From NCBI RefSeq assembly GCF_003436425.1, contig NZ_QSPK01000005.1:5151-69150 (forward strand): a stretch of DNA of 64,000 bases, given 5' to 3'. This document shows positions 25,092 to 33,225 of the stretch, piece by piece. The stretch is from Eubacterium sp. TM05-53 (GTDB taxonomy: Bacteria; Bacillota_I; Bacilli_A; Erysipelotrichales; Erysipelotrichaceae). Every line of letters starts with the position of its first letter. Within the stretch, counting starts at the first letter, position 1. Position numbers and translations under genes: made by a program. The notes beneath the pieces were generated by a model. The model saw only the letters and a program-made list of their open reading frames with translations, had not been told where the DNA came from and did no database searches.

Positions 25092-26030
25092 GTGTTAGAA
25101 TTTTATAAAACGTTTGAAGATGGAACACGCAAGATTGCAGAACCAGAACCAGGATGCTGGATCAATGCGGTTGCACCTACGGAAGAAGAAAGAAATTTTT
25201 TAATTGAGCAAATAGGAATCTTACCTGAATTTGTAAAATCTTCGTTGGATGAAGAAGAAAGTTCACATATTGATTATGATGATGATTTTAGACAAGTGTT
25301 GATTATTTTTGACTACCCAAGTGCAGAAAATGAAGATGATGATTCAATTGATTCAACCTATTCTACATTGCCAATTGGTATTGTGATTTTAAAGGGTTAT
25401 GTTGTGACAATCAGTTTATATGAAAACTGGAGTATTTTAGAAATGTCACAAGGAAGAATCAAAGGTATGGATACACGTTTAAAAACAAGATTCTTCTTAC
25501 TTTTGGCATTGCGTATTTCACAACGATTCTTGATTTGTCTACGTCAAATTGACCGCTTATCAAGTCGAACAGAAACGCGTTTACATCAGTCTGTAGAAAA
25601 TGATGAATTGATTGAAATGTTAGGTTTAGAAAAGTCGTTGGTTTACTTTTCAACATCCTTAAAATCAGATGAAGTTACATTAAGTAAAATCATGCGTGGA
25701 AAACAGATTCAATTATATGAAGAAGATGAAGATTTGTTGGAAGACGTAATGATTGAAATTCATCAGGCCATTGAGATGTGTAATATTTATTCAAACACAA
25801 TGGCAGGTACCATGGATACATTTGCGAGTATTATTTCGAATAATATGAATATTGTCATGAACAAATTGACTGTGATCACAATCGTTATGGCTATCCCAAA
25901 TATTATTTTTGGATTCTATGGAATGAACGTACAGTTGCCATTCCCATTTGTATGGTTCCCAAGTTTTGTGGCTATTTTGGCCTGTGTGGTTGCGACTGTA
26001 TACTTTTTTAGACATAATATGTTTAAGTAG
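25092..26030 (+). CDS. corA: CorA-family Mg2+ transporter
   Basis: 312 residues from a GTG start 7 nt after GGAGG. A long soluble N-terminal domain, rich in acidic residues (DEEESSHIDYDDDF, SAENEDDDSIDS), ends in the stalk helix, followed by two membrane helices near the C-terminus. The selectivity motif is intact as YGMNVQLPFP (GMN), and the last residues FFRHNMFK carry the basic tail. CorA pentamers move Mg2+ (some Co2+ or Ni2+) and close when Mg2+ binds between the soluble domains. It is a single-gene unit behind the leader ORF at 24998. Confidence 0.93.
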   Translation: MLEFYKTFEDGTRKIAEPEPGCWINAVAPTEEERNFLIEQIGILPEFVKSSLDEEESSHIDYDDDFRQVLIIFDYPSAENEDDDSIDSTYSTLPIGIVILKGYVVTISLYENWSILEMSQGRIKGMDTRLKTRFFLLLALRISQRFLICLRQIDRLSSRTETRLHQSVENDELIEMLGLEKSLVYFSTSLKSDEVTLSKIMRGKQIQLYEEDEDLLEDVMIEIHQAIEMCNIYSNTMAGTMDTFASIISNNMNIVMNKLTVITIVMAIPNIIFGFYGMNVQLPFPFVWFPSFVAILACVVATVYFFRHNMFK

Positions 26031-26031
26031 G

Positions 26032-26063
26032 GTTTGATTTTTTTTCAAACCTTTTATTTTGGG
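26032..26063 (+). terminator. Terminator of corA
   Basis: GGTTTGA, a T-rich loop, TCAAACC and TTTTATTTT. Confidence 0.82.
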
Positions 26064-26095
26064 CAAAAGAAAAAAGCACTATTTAAAATAGTGCT
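26064..26095 (-). terminator. Terminator of the small multidrug export gene
   Basis: AGCACTATTT/AAATAGTGCT stem; on the minus strand it is followed by TTTTTTCTTTT. The gene's stop codon lies in the stem. Confidence 0.85.
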
Positions 26096-26559
26096 CCAAG
26101 TGCTCCAAATAAGCCCATACTTGCCAAAGCCATAATAATACCTGCAAGAATGACGCCTAACATAACGGCTAGTACACTCGATTTGAAATCCATGTCTAAG
26201 ATACTAGCGGCAAGTGTTCCAGTCCAAGCGCCTGTTCCTGGTAATGGAATACCTACAAATAATAGTAGGGCTACAAATAATCCTTTTCCTGCAGTGGCTT
26301 GTAATTTTTTACCGCCTTTTTCACCTTTCCCTAGACACCACGTAAAGAAGTTTCCAATAACGGGTTTATCGGCTCCCCAAACAAGAATCTTTCTGGCAAA
26401 GAAATAGATGAAGGGAACAGGAATCATATTTCCAATAATCGCAATTATATAATATTGTATAAATGGTAATCCCATTCCGGCTGCGATTGGGATGGCTCCA
26501 CGAAGTTCAATAAGGGGTACCATAGATACAAAAAACACAATCAGGTATTTTTTAAACAT
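26083..26559 (-). CDS. Small multi-drug export family membrane protein (COG2426)
   Basis: 158 residues. The start KKYLIVFFVSMVPLIELRGAIPIAAGMGLP and the segment IPLPGTGAWTGTLAASILDMDFKSSVLAVMLGVILAGIIMA are the two half-repeats typical of the Sm_multidrug_ex/DedA-like family, with re-entrant ELRGAIP and PGTGAW segments. Four to five hydrophobic helices. Despite the family name, drug export is poorly supported, and lipid or undecaprenyl-phosphate translocation has been proposed for related folds. AAAGGAGA precedes the ATG. It stands alone. Confidence 0.8.
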   Translation of the reverse strand: MFKKYLIVFFVSMVPLIELRGAIPIAAGMGLPFIQYYIIAIIGNMIPVPFIYFFARKILVWGADKPVIGNFFTWCLGKGEKGGKKLQATAGKGLFVALLLFVGIPLPGTGAWTGTLAASILDMDFKSSVLAVMLGVILAGIIMALASMGLFGALGALF

Positions 26560-26641
26560 TTAAAATCTCCTTTTTTTCGACAAGTAAAAGTTTATCATTG
26601 ATGACATAAATTTACAATAATAGACAGAATTTGAAATGTGT

Positions 26642-26668
26642 CTAGCACTACGACGTTGAAAGTGCTAA
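26642..26668. promoter_or_regulatory. CIRCE-like operator (HrcA site)
   Basis: CTAGCACTA, nine nt, AAGTGCTAA. It matches the CIRCE element TTAGCACTC-N9-GAGTGCTAA at 15 of 18 fixed positions with exact spacing. It overlaps the -35 box of the promoter for the DUF308 gene, so HrcA would repress it and heat or protein stress would release it. Confidence 0.75.
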
Positions 26669-26683
26669 AAATAGTGTTATACT
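26656..26683 (+). promoter_or_regulatory. Promoter of the DUF308 gene
   Basis: TTGAAA (26656-26661), 16-nt spacer, TATACT (26678-26683). The -35 lies inside the CIRCE-like operator. Confidence 0.7.
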
Positions 26684-26707
26684 GAAATCATAAAGGAGAT
26701 GTTACTT

Positions 26708-27292
26708 ATGAAATGGTTTGATTCTGATTATGATTATATTGATGAATTCACAACACAATGGAATGAAAGGTATAAAAAGGCTAAAAGAATGAGTATAATA
26801 TTAAGTATAGTATTGATTCTTATTGGTATTTTATGTTTTGCGTTTCCAGAAAAGGTATTCACAACGATTCAAATTATCGCAGCCATTGGCTTGATTGTTT
26901 GGGGTGCATGTGAAATTTATTCATATATCACAACAACCTTCTTCTTTAGAGATGCAATGTGGCTAGCCAGTGGTATCTTAAATATTTTGCTAGGTTGTTT
27001 ATTATGCACGATGCCAGTTACAATTACTGTAAGTACATTGACATTCTTGTTTGCATTTGTGCTATTGGTTAATGGTATTCAAAAGATTACTTGGGGGTCT
27101 AGACTTAGTTTCTTTAGAGTGATCGATACGAAATATTTAAGTTTGACAGGTTGGGTCAATCTGTTGTTAGGTATTATTTTTTTGGTAATGCCATTCCAAA
27201 GTGCTTTAGTCATTAATTATATTATTGCGACCTATTTGGTTGTGGCTGGTCTTAGCTTGTTGATTGAAGCTGTTTCAATGAAAAAGATTTAA
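26708..27292 (+). CDS. HdeD-like DUF308 membrane protein
   Basis: 194 residues from the ATG at 26708; an ATG nine nt earlier touches the AAGGAG ribosome site and is unlikely. A charged N-terminus (KWFDSDYDYIDEFTTQWNERYKKAKR) precedes six membrane helices in three pairs (MSIILSIVLILIGILCFAF, VFTTIQIIAAIGLIVWGACEIYSYI, ASGILNILLGCLLCTMPV, TLTFLFAFVLLVNGIQKI, GWVNLLLGIIFLVMPF, IIATYLVVAGLSLLIEAVSM). HdeD is linked to acid resistance in enterobacteria; the Firmicutes members are not characterised. A CIRCE-like operator puts it in the heat-shock regulon (inference). The ADH gene follows by 11 bp. Confidence 0.8.
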   Translation: MKWFDSDYDYIDEFTTQWNERYKKAKRMSIILSIVLILIGILCFAFPEKVFTTIQIIAAIGLIVWGACEIYSYITTTFFFRDAMWLASGILNILLGCLLCTMPVTITVSTLTFLFAFVLLVNGIQKITWGSRLSFFRVIDTKYLSLTGWVNLLLGIIFLVMPFQSALVINYIIATYLVVAGLSLLIEAVSMKKI

Positions 27293-27303
27293 AAGGGGTA
27301 AAC

Positions 27304-28494
27304 ATGGAAAAATTTAAGTTTTATGCACCAACAAAAGTGTATTTTGGTAAAGATGAGGAACAAAGGGTTGGAAAGATTTTACAAGAATATCATCCGAAGA
27401 AAGTATTGATTCATTATGGAGGGAAAAGTGCCATTCAATCCGGTCTTTTGGATCGAGTGAAAAAGGCACTTGATGAAGAAAATATTGCCTATTGTTTGTG
27501 TGGAGGTGTTGTTGCCAATCCACTACTTTCAAAGGTGAACGAAGGAATTCAAATTTGTAAAGAAGAAGGAGTTGACTTTATTCTTGCTGTTGGTGGAGGA
27601 AGCGTTTTAGACTCAAGCAAAGGCATTGCGTATGGCGTTTATAATGAGGGTGCTGTCTGGGATTATTACGCAAAAAAGAAAAAGGTGAAGGGTGCTTTAC
27701 CTATGGGGTGTATCTTAACACTATCCGCAACAGGCAGTGAAATGAGCAATTCAAGCGTAATCACAAATGAAGATGGTAATCTGAAACGTGGTTTAAGCAG
27801 TGATTATGGATATTTTAAATTTTCTATTTTAAATCCAGAATTAACATATACTGTATCTCGATATCAAACAATGTGTGGGTGTACGGATATTATTATGCAT
27901 ACATTGGAACGATATTTTACGCCATACCAAACATTGGATTTGGTAGATCAAATGGCAGAAAGTTTAGTCCGTACTGTCATAAAAAACGCAAAAATTCTTT
28001 TAGAAGATCCTTCTAACGAGCAGGCACGCTCTGAAATTATGTGGGCAGGTAGTGTTTCACACAATGACATGACTGGAGATCGCTCTTTAGGAGATTGGGC
28101 TTGCCATCAATTGGAACATGAATTAAGTGGAATGTTTAATGTAGCACATGGTGCAGGTCTTGCGGCCATTTGGGATAGTTGGGCAAATCATGTATATATG
28201 GAAAATCCAACGCGATTTGCCAAGCTTGGACATCGTGTGTTTGGCTTGGATGATTCGGATACATTATCTTGCGCTTTGAATACTATTGAAAAGATGGAAG
28301 AATTCTTTAGAAGTATCGGCATGCCGACAAGTATTCAAGGATTGTTAAAACGTAAGTGTACAGAACCGGAATTGTATGAATTAACATACAAATGCAGCTT
28401 TGAGCATACGCGCACAATTGGAAAATTTAAAGAGTTGGATGAAATGGATATGCTTGAAATATATCGTATGGCAAATGAAAAGGAAGTCGCTTAA
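27304..28494 (+). CDS. Iron-containing alcohol dehydrogenase (BdhA/YqhD type)
   Basis: 396 residues. The start MEKFKFYAPTKVYFGKDEEQRVGKILQEY and the nucleotide-binding segment DFILAVGGGSVLDSSKGIA are typical of the butanol dehydrogenase/YqhD group. Metal-binding His residues lie in HELSGMFNVAHGAGLAAI and in the upstream D-x-x-x-H (CGCTDIIMHTLERYF). It reduces aldehydes to alcohols with NAD(P)H in fermentation or aldehyde detoxification. Co-transcribed with the DUF308 gene, it may be induced under the same stress. Confidence 0.92.
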   Translation: MEKFKFYAPTKVYFGKDEEQRVGKILQEYHPKKVLIHYGGKSAIQSGLLDRVKKALDEENIAYCLCGGVVANPLLSKVNEGIQICKEEGVDFILAVGGGSVLDSSKGIAYGVYNEGAVWDYYAKKKKVKGALPMGCILTLSATGSEMSNSSVITNEDGNLKRGLSSDYGYFKFSILNPELTYTVSRYQTMCGCTDIIMHTLERYFTPYQTLDLVDQMAESLVRTVIKNAKILLEDPSNEQARSEIMWAGSVSHNDMTGDRSLGDWACHQLEHELSGMFNVAHGAGLAAIWDSWANHVYMENPTRFAKLGHRVFGLDDSDTLSCALNTIEKMEEFFRSIGMPTSIQGLLKRKCTEPELYELTYKCSFEHTRTIGKFKELDEMDMLEIYRMANEKEVA

Positions 28495-28506
28495 GACTTC
28501 CTTATT
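28481..28506. terminator. Terminator between ADH and DUF1002 genes
   Basis: GGAAGTC and GACTTCC form a stem over the ADH stop, followed by TTATTTT; T residues follow on the minus strand too. Confidence 0.8.
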
Positions 28507-29439
28507 TTAGTTAAAGAGACTTTTAATGAAGTTAATAATCTTGTCAAACCATCCTTCAGATTGGGCTTTGTTGAATAATCCAGATAATTGATTTTTTAAA
28601 CTGCCAGACAATTTGTTTAATTGATTTAATACTTCTTGTGAGTCAATAGCTGAAGTGTTTTGATATTTCTTGGCGAATGCAATCAATTTATCAATATCGT
28701 CTTGAGAGATGATGTCACTTAAATTAAATTTCTTCAAAGCATCCTGTACGACTTGTTCAACTTGTTCGGTAGTTGCAGCACTACCTTGGTTCTGTTTGAT
28801 TTGGGCAAGCTCTTGTTTGATTTCTACTAAAGCCTGATCTAAGCGGGCAGAGTCAAAATTAGAATCGTCTGCATTATTTTGAGCAATTTCGTTTGTTGTT
28901 TCAAGCTCATCTTGTGCAACTTGTGTACGATCTGGATCTAGTGTTTCTCCGTTAGCTTCTAACGCTTTGTAAACACCAGTTAAAGCAGATTCTCCGGTTA
29001 CTTTTGAAACGGAAGCAACATCGATTTCAACATCACTGACACCTGCTGTAATTGCGGCATTGGCATATTGGTTGGATGTGATTTTTGTGATATTGCTTTG
29101 TGTGATGATCTTTACTTTTACACCTGTACCAGAATCTTGTTTTTGAACCATGACACTTGAAATTAAGCTGGATGTATCACCACCTGCAATTCCTAAATAG
29201 TTGTATAGGTCATTGGCATCCACGCTTGTTTCATAGACATTATTTGTATCTTCGATATCAAATAGGTCACGTGTACTTTGAATTTGATCTTCACTTAAAC
29301 CACCACCATATACAACGGTTGGTTTACCCCATTTTTCATCTATAACAGATGTATCGATTGCGAATACGTTCGTGGCAGTGGCTGAAATGCTCATAACGGC
29401 TGCTAGAGATACGCCTAATAATTTATTACATTTAAACAT
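28507..29439 (-). CDS. Secreted DUF1002 protein
   Basis: 310 residues. Signal peptide MFKCNKLLGVSLAAVMSISATATNVFA. The mature part starts with the DUF1002 pattern: WGKPTVVYGGGLSEDQIQSTRDLFDI, NDLYNYLGIAGGDTSSLISSVMVQK, VKIITQSNITKITSNQYANAAITAGVSDVEIDVASVSKVTGESALTGVYKALEANG. A helical, Gln-rich C-terminal half follows (LDQALVEIKQELAQIKQNQG...LNKLSGSLKNQLSGLFNKAQSEGWFDKIINFIKSLF). These proteins are common at the surface of Firmicutes and have no known role. AAAAGGAGAA precedes the ATG at 29439. It is monocistronic. Confidence 0.85.
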   Translation of the reverse strand: MFKCNKLLGVSLAAVMSISATATNVFAIDTSVIDEKWGKPTVVYGGGLSEDQIQSTRDLFDIEDTNNVYETSVDANDLYNYLGIAGGDTSSLISSVMVQKQDSGTGVKVKIITQSNITKITSNQYANAAITAGVSDVEIDVASVSKVTGESALTGVYKALEANGETLDPDRTQVAQDELETTNEIAQNNADDSNFDSARLDQALVEIKQELAQIKQNQGSAATTEQVEQVVQDALKKFNLSDIISQDDIDKLIAFAKKYQNTSAIDSQEVLNQLNKLSGSLKNQLSGLFNKAQSEGWFDKIINFIKSLFN

Positions 29440-29507
29440 TTTTTGTTCTCCTTTTGCGTAAATTTACTTTACTAGTGTATCTTAACTTTATTTTTTGTGC
29501 AAAAGTT

Positions 29508-29536
29508 TTGAATCTTATGTGAAATTTTGTTATACT
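29508..29536 (+). promoter_or_regulatory. Promoter of the DtxR/MntR-like gene
   Basis: TTGAAT (29508-29513), 17-nt spacer, TATACT (29531-29536). Confidence 0.7.
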
Positions 29537-29541
29537 TTTAT

Positions 29542-29559
29542 GGTAAGTTAAAACTAACC
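29542..29559. promoter_or_regulatory. Operator-like inverted repeat at the transcription start
   Basis: GGTAAGTTAAAACTAACC is an imperfect palindrome with one mismatched pair, placed at the expected +1. It resembles DtxR/MntR-family operators and suggests self-repression by the regulator that follows. Confidence 0.5.
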
Positions 29560-29571
29560 GGAGGAATAGAA

Positions 29572-29970
29572 ATGCAGCTAACACAATCTCAGGAAGATTA
29601 TTTAGAAACAATATATGTATTAAAGTCTCAACAAGAGAATGTTCGTGCTATTGATGTGGCGGCAGCTCTAGGTTTTTCTAAGCCGAGTGTTTCACATGCT
29701 TTGAAAGACTTAAAAGAAAAAGAATTGATTTATACGGATAAAACAGGATATTTATTCTTTACAGAACAAGGACAAAAACAGGCGAGTCAAGTGTATGAAA
29801 GGCATATTTATTTTAAGAATCAATTGCTTCATGCGGGTGTAGAACCTGTTCTTGCAGAAGAAGAAGCTTGTCGTATGGAACATACAATTAGTGAAGAGAG
29901 TTTTAAAAAATTAAAGGGTAGTAAATGCGTGCGCTCATGTATTGACTGCAAGGGGGACGATTGTAAGTAA
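29572..29970 (+). CDS. DtxR/MntR-family metal-dependent regulator, short form
   Basis: 132 residues from the ATG at 29572, after CGGAGGAA; the longer open frame starts before the promoter. Winged HTH: TQSQEDYLETIYVLKSQQENVRAIDVAAALGFSKPSVSHALKDLKEKELIYTDKTGYLFFT. The dimerisation/metal region has ERHIYFKNQLLHAGVEPVLAEEEACRMEHTISEESF with the expected Glu, Cys and His ligands. The SH3-like third domain is missing, as in MntR. Unusual is the tail CVRSCIDCKGDDCK with four Cys, which could bind a metal or cluster. It probably represses Mn2+ or Fe2+ uptake genes, including itself. Confidence 0.85.
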   Translation: MQLTQSQEDYLETIYVLKSQQENVRAIDVAAALGFSKPSVSHALKDLKEKELIYTDKTGYLFFTEQGQKQASQVYERHIYFKNQLLHAGVEPVLAEEEACRMEHTISEESFKKLKGSKCVRSCIDCKGDDCK

Positions 29971-29999
29971 AAAGCGTGAATAGTTCACGCTTTTTTTTA
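29968..29999. terminator. Bidirectional terminator
   Basis: AAAAAGCGTGAA, loop TAG, TTCACGCTTTTTTTT between the convergent regulator and AIM24 genes. Confidence 0.9.
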
Positions 30000-30695
30000 G
30001 TTCTTTCCTTGAGGTATAAATGGGATTAATGCATCAGCTAATGAATGTAGGTTACGAGATTGGATGTAAACTTTTCCGTTTCCATGAAACTCATTCACTA
30101 AACCTTCGCCTGTAGTGAATCCAAATGTCCCGGATGCAATTTTGATTTCATAATCTAAAGAATCGTCCCATGCGATAACGTGTTCGTTATCAATTGTGAT
30201 TGGATGATCTGCATCTACATTGATTTCCATAATGTCGCCATATGCATTGATCAATAGGTCGCCTTGTCCAGATGTATGCATGACAAAGAATCCACCGGTT
30301 CCACCAAATAATGCTTTTCCAACGCTTTGTGTTTTCATTTCGTAGCTAACAGTGTTATCGCACGCCAAAAAAGCACCATTATTTAAATAGTAGTGACATG
30401 CTGGTGTAACCTCTAAACATACGATTTTTCCTGGAATAGAAGGTGCAATACCAAGCAATCCATCGTGACTTGTGCCGGTAGCCTCTGTAATAAACATGCT
30501 TTCACCACTGGTAATACTTCGTCCTAAGGCACCTAATACGCCGCCAATACCTTTTTTGTTACTGTTCATTTTACCTTCAATCACAACGTTTGACATATAG
30601 GCCATAGAGCCTCTTTCGATTTTTACCGTTTCATTATTCTGTAGATTGATTTCAACGATAGGGCAATCTGAATCGCCTTTAATTTTATAGTCCAT
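29997..30695 (-). CDS. AIM24 family protein
   Basis: 232 residues of the TIGR00266/AIM24 beta-sandwich family: VKIERGSMAYMSNVVIEGKMNSNKKGIGGVLGALGRSITSGESMFITEATG, GLLGIAPSIPGKIVCLEV, FGGTGGFFVMHTSGQGDLLINAYGDIMEINVDADHPITIDNEHVIAWDDSLDYEIKIASG. No signal peptide or membrane segment. The biochemical role is unknown; yeast Aim24 is mitochondrial, and bacterial members are often adjacent to TerD-like or stress genes, which is not the case here. AGGAGG precedes the ATG. Confidence 0.88.
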   Translation of the reverse strand: MDYKIKGDSDCPIVEINLQNNETVKIERGSMAYMSNVVIEGKMNSNKKGIGGVLGALGRSITSGESMFITEATGTSHDGLLGIAPSIPGKIVCLEVTPACHYYLNNGAFLACDNTVSYEMKTQSVGKALFGGTGGFFVMHTSGQGDLLINAYGDIMEINVDADHPITIDNEHVIAWDDSLDYEIKIASGTFGFTTGEGLVNEFHGNGKVYIQSRNLHSLADALIPFIPQGKN

Positions 30696-31017
30696 AGTGA
30701 CCTCCTTTATATTTCTTTATTTAATTGTATCAAGTGTATGTGAATTTAACATTAATTATCAAAATTTATTTAAATTGACACAAATAATGTTGATATTAGG
30801 ATTATCTTAATGATAAAGGGGGTTGCACAAAATTGGTTGGAAATTAAAATATTTACACAAATTAGCTGACTTTAAAAAAATAAAAAACCGGTTTCCTTTA
30901 TGTAAAGGTCAAGCATTATTTTGTATGAATGTAAAGACTTGTTTTAGAAAAATTTATTAGTATACTAGATGTATACAAAAAATAGTTGAACCTTCAACTA
31001 TTTTTGGGAGGATTAAT
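30696..31017 (+). promoter_or_regulatory. nrdD upstream region: promoter, operator-like repeat, 5' hairpin
   Basis: No gene in this 322-bp A-T rich gap. Near its right end is a promoter, TTGTTT (30939-30944), 16 nt, TATACT (30961-30966). The -10 is covered by the inverted repeat GTATAC-N5-GTATAC (30960-30976). Just downstream a 13-bp perfect stem AAAAATAGTTGAA/TTCAACTATTTTT (30978-31005) ends 1-2 nt before the GGGAGG ribosome site and could act as a terminator or block initiation. Confidence 0.6.
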
Positions 31018-33192
31018 ATGAATGTAATTAAAAGAAGTGGAGAAGAAGTCGTTTTTGATGCATCAAAGATTGAAAATGCAATCAAAAAAGCAAGTAAAGC
31101 TACAACACACAATCAAATGACAGATGAATTGATTCATTCTGTTACGCAAAGTGTTATCGATAAATGTGAAAACTTGAAGAGAAGCCCAAATGTGGAAGAA
31201 ATTCAAGATATGGTTGAGGGAGAATTGATGGAACATCGTTGTTTTGCGGTAGCTCACAACTATATCACATATCGTTATGAACGTGCTTTAATCCGTAAGG
31301 CCAATTCAACAGATAAGCAGATCATGTCTTTGCTGGAGCGAAATAATGAAGAAGTTAAACAAGAAAACTCAAATAAAAATCCATTAGTAAATAGTGTTCA
31401 GCGTGATTATATGGCTGGAGAAGTTTCAAAGGATATCACAAAACGTTTCTTGTTACCTCAAGATGTTATGGAGGCCCATGAAAAAGGTGTTATTCATTTC
31501 CATGATTCAGATTACTTTGCACAACACATGCACAACTGTTGTTTAGTAAATTTAGAGGACATGCTTCAAAATGGTACAGTTATTTCTGAAACAATGATTG
31601 AAAAACCACATAGTTTCTCTACAGCATGTAACGTAGCTACACAAATTATTGCGCAAGTTGCTAGTTCACAATATGGAGGGCAAAGTATTACACTTTCTCA
31701 CTTAGCTCCATTTGTACAGGTTTCAAGAGAAAAAGCACGTCGTGAAGTAAAAGAAGAATTAGAATCATTGAATCTAGATTCATCTGAAGATACAGTTAAT
31801 AAAATGGCAGAAATGCGTGTTCGTAAAGAAATTGAAAAAGGTGTACAGATGATTCAATACCAGGTTATCACATTGATGACGACAAATGGTCAAGCTCCAT
31901 TTGTGACTGTCTTCATGTATTTAAATGAAGTGCCTGAAGGACAGACTCGTGATGACTTAGCTATGATTATTGAAGAAATGTTGAAACAAAGAATCAAGGG
32001 TGTTAAAAATGAAAAAGGAATCTGGATTACGCCGGCTTTCCCTAAATTGATTTATGTTCTTGAAGAAAACAACATTGAAGAAGATTCTAAATATTGGTAT
32101 TTGACAGAATTAGCGGCTAGATGTACAGCTAAGCGTATGGTTCCAGATTATATTTCTGAAAAGAAAATGTTGGAATTAAAAGTAGATGCGAATGGAGAAG
32201 GGCATTGTTATCCATGTATGGGATGTCGTTCATTCTTAACTACATATTTAGATGAAAATGGTAAACCAAAATACTATGGTCGATTCAACCAAGGTGTTGT
32301 TACTTTGAACTTAGTTGATGTAGCTTGTTCTAGTAAACAGGATGAAGAAGCATTCTGGAGAATCATGGATGAAAGATTGGCGTTGTGTAAAAAGGCATTG
32401 ATGTGTCGTCATGAAAGATTATTAGGTACACCAAGTGATGTAGCTCCTATTTTATGGCAAAATGGTGCATTGGCGCGTTTGAAAAAAGGAGAGCCAATCG
32501 ACAAATTATTATTTGGTGGATATTCTACAATTTCTTTAGGATATGCTGGATTATGTGAATGTGTATATTATATGACTGGACACCCTCATACTGAAGAGCC
32601 AGGAACTTCATTTGGATTGAAAGTTATGCAGTATCTAAATGATGCTTGTGCTAAATGGAAGGCAGAAGAAAATATTGACTTCTCATTATATGGAACTCCT
32701 ATGGAGTCAACTACATTTAAATTCTCTAAACATCTACAAGAGCGTTTTGGAATTATTCCACATGTAACAGATAAGAACTATATCACAAATAGCTATCATG
32801 TTCATGTAACAGAAGAAATTGATGCGTTTACTAAATTAACATTTGAATCACAGTTCCAAAAACTTTCTCCAGGTGGAGCCATTAGCTATGTAGAAGTTCC
32901 AAATATGGAAAATAACATTGAAGCTGTTTTGGCAATTATGAAACATATTTATAATCATATTATGTATGCAGAGTTGAACACAAAATCAGATTATTGCCAA
33001 GTATGTGGATATACAGGAGAAATCAAGATTGTGGAAGATGAAAACCATAAATTAGTTTGGGAATGTCCAAATTGTGGGAATCGTGACCAAGAAAAAATGA
33101 ATGTGGCTCGTCGTACTTGTGGATATATCGGTACACAGTTCTGGAATCAAGGACGAACACAAGAAATCAAAGAAAGAGTACTACACTTATAA
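31018..33192 (+). CDS. nrdD: Anaerobic ribonucleoside-triphosphate reductase
   Basis: 724 residues. It makes dNTPs from NTPs without oxygen using a glycyl radical. An N-terminal ATP-cone (MNVIKRSGEEVVFDASKIENAIKKA) senses ATP/dATP. The catalytic barrel has FHDSDYFAQHMHNCCLVNLEDML and CYPCMGCRSFL. The C-terminal zinc site is CQVCGYTGE...CPNCGN, and the radical Gly is G702 in RRTCGYIGTQFW. GGGAGG precedes the ATG. Its activase nrdG follows after a hairpin. Confidence 0.96.
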   Translation: MNVIKRSGEEVVFDASKIENAIKKASKATTHNQMTDELIHSVTQSVIDKCENLKRSPNVEEIQDMVEGELMEHRCFAVAHNYITYRYERALIRKANSTDKQIMSLLERNNEEVKQENSNKNPLVNSVQRDYMAGEVSKDITKRFLLPQDVMEAHEKGVIHFHDSDYFAQHMHNCCLVNLEDMLQNGTVISETMIEKPHSFSTACNVATQIIAQVASSQYGGQSITLSHLAPFVQVSREKARREVKEELESLNLDSSEDTVNKMAEMRVRKEIEKGVQMIQYQVITLMTTNGQAPFVTVFMYLNEVPEGQTRDDLAMIIEEMLKQRIKGVKNEKGIWITPAFPKLIYVLEENNIEEDSKYWYLTELAARCTAKRMVPDYISEKKMLELKVDANGEGHCYPCMGCRSFLTTYLDENGKPKYYGRFNQGVVTLNLVDVACSSKQDEEAFWRIMDERLALCKKALMCRHERLLGTPSDVAPILWQNGALARLKKGEPIDKLLFGGYSTISLGYAGLCECVYYMTGHPHTEEPGTSFGLKVMQYLNDACAKWKAEENIDFSLYGTPMESTTFKFSKHLQERFGIIPHVTDKNYITNSYHVHVTEEIDAFTKLTFESQFQKLSPGGAISYVEVPNMENNIEAVLAIMKHIYNHIMYAELNTKSDYCQVCGYTGEIKIVEDENHKLVWECPNCGNRDQEKMNVARRTCGYIGTQFWNQGRTQEIKERVLHL

Positions 33193-33218
33193 GAGCTAGT
33201 TTCTAGCTCTTTTTTAGG
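33188..33218 (+). terminator. Hairpin between nrdD and nrdG
   Basis: AGAGCTAG, TTT, CTAGCTCT and a T run directly after the nrdD stop. As it lies inside an operon it is probably a partial terminator. Confidence 0.8.
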
Positions 33219-33225
33219 AGGTTTT

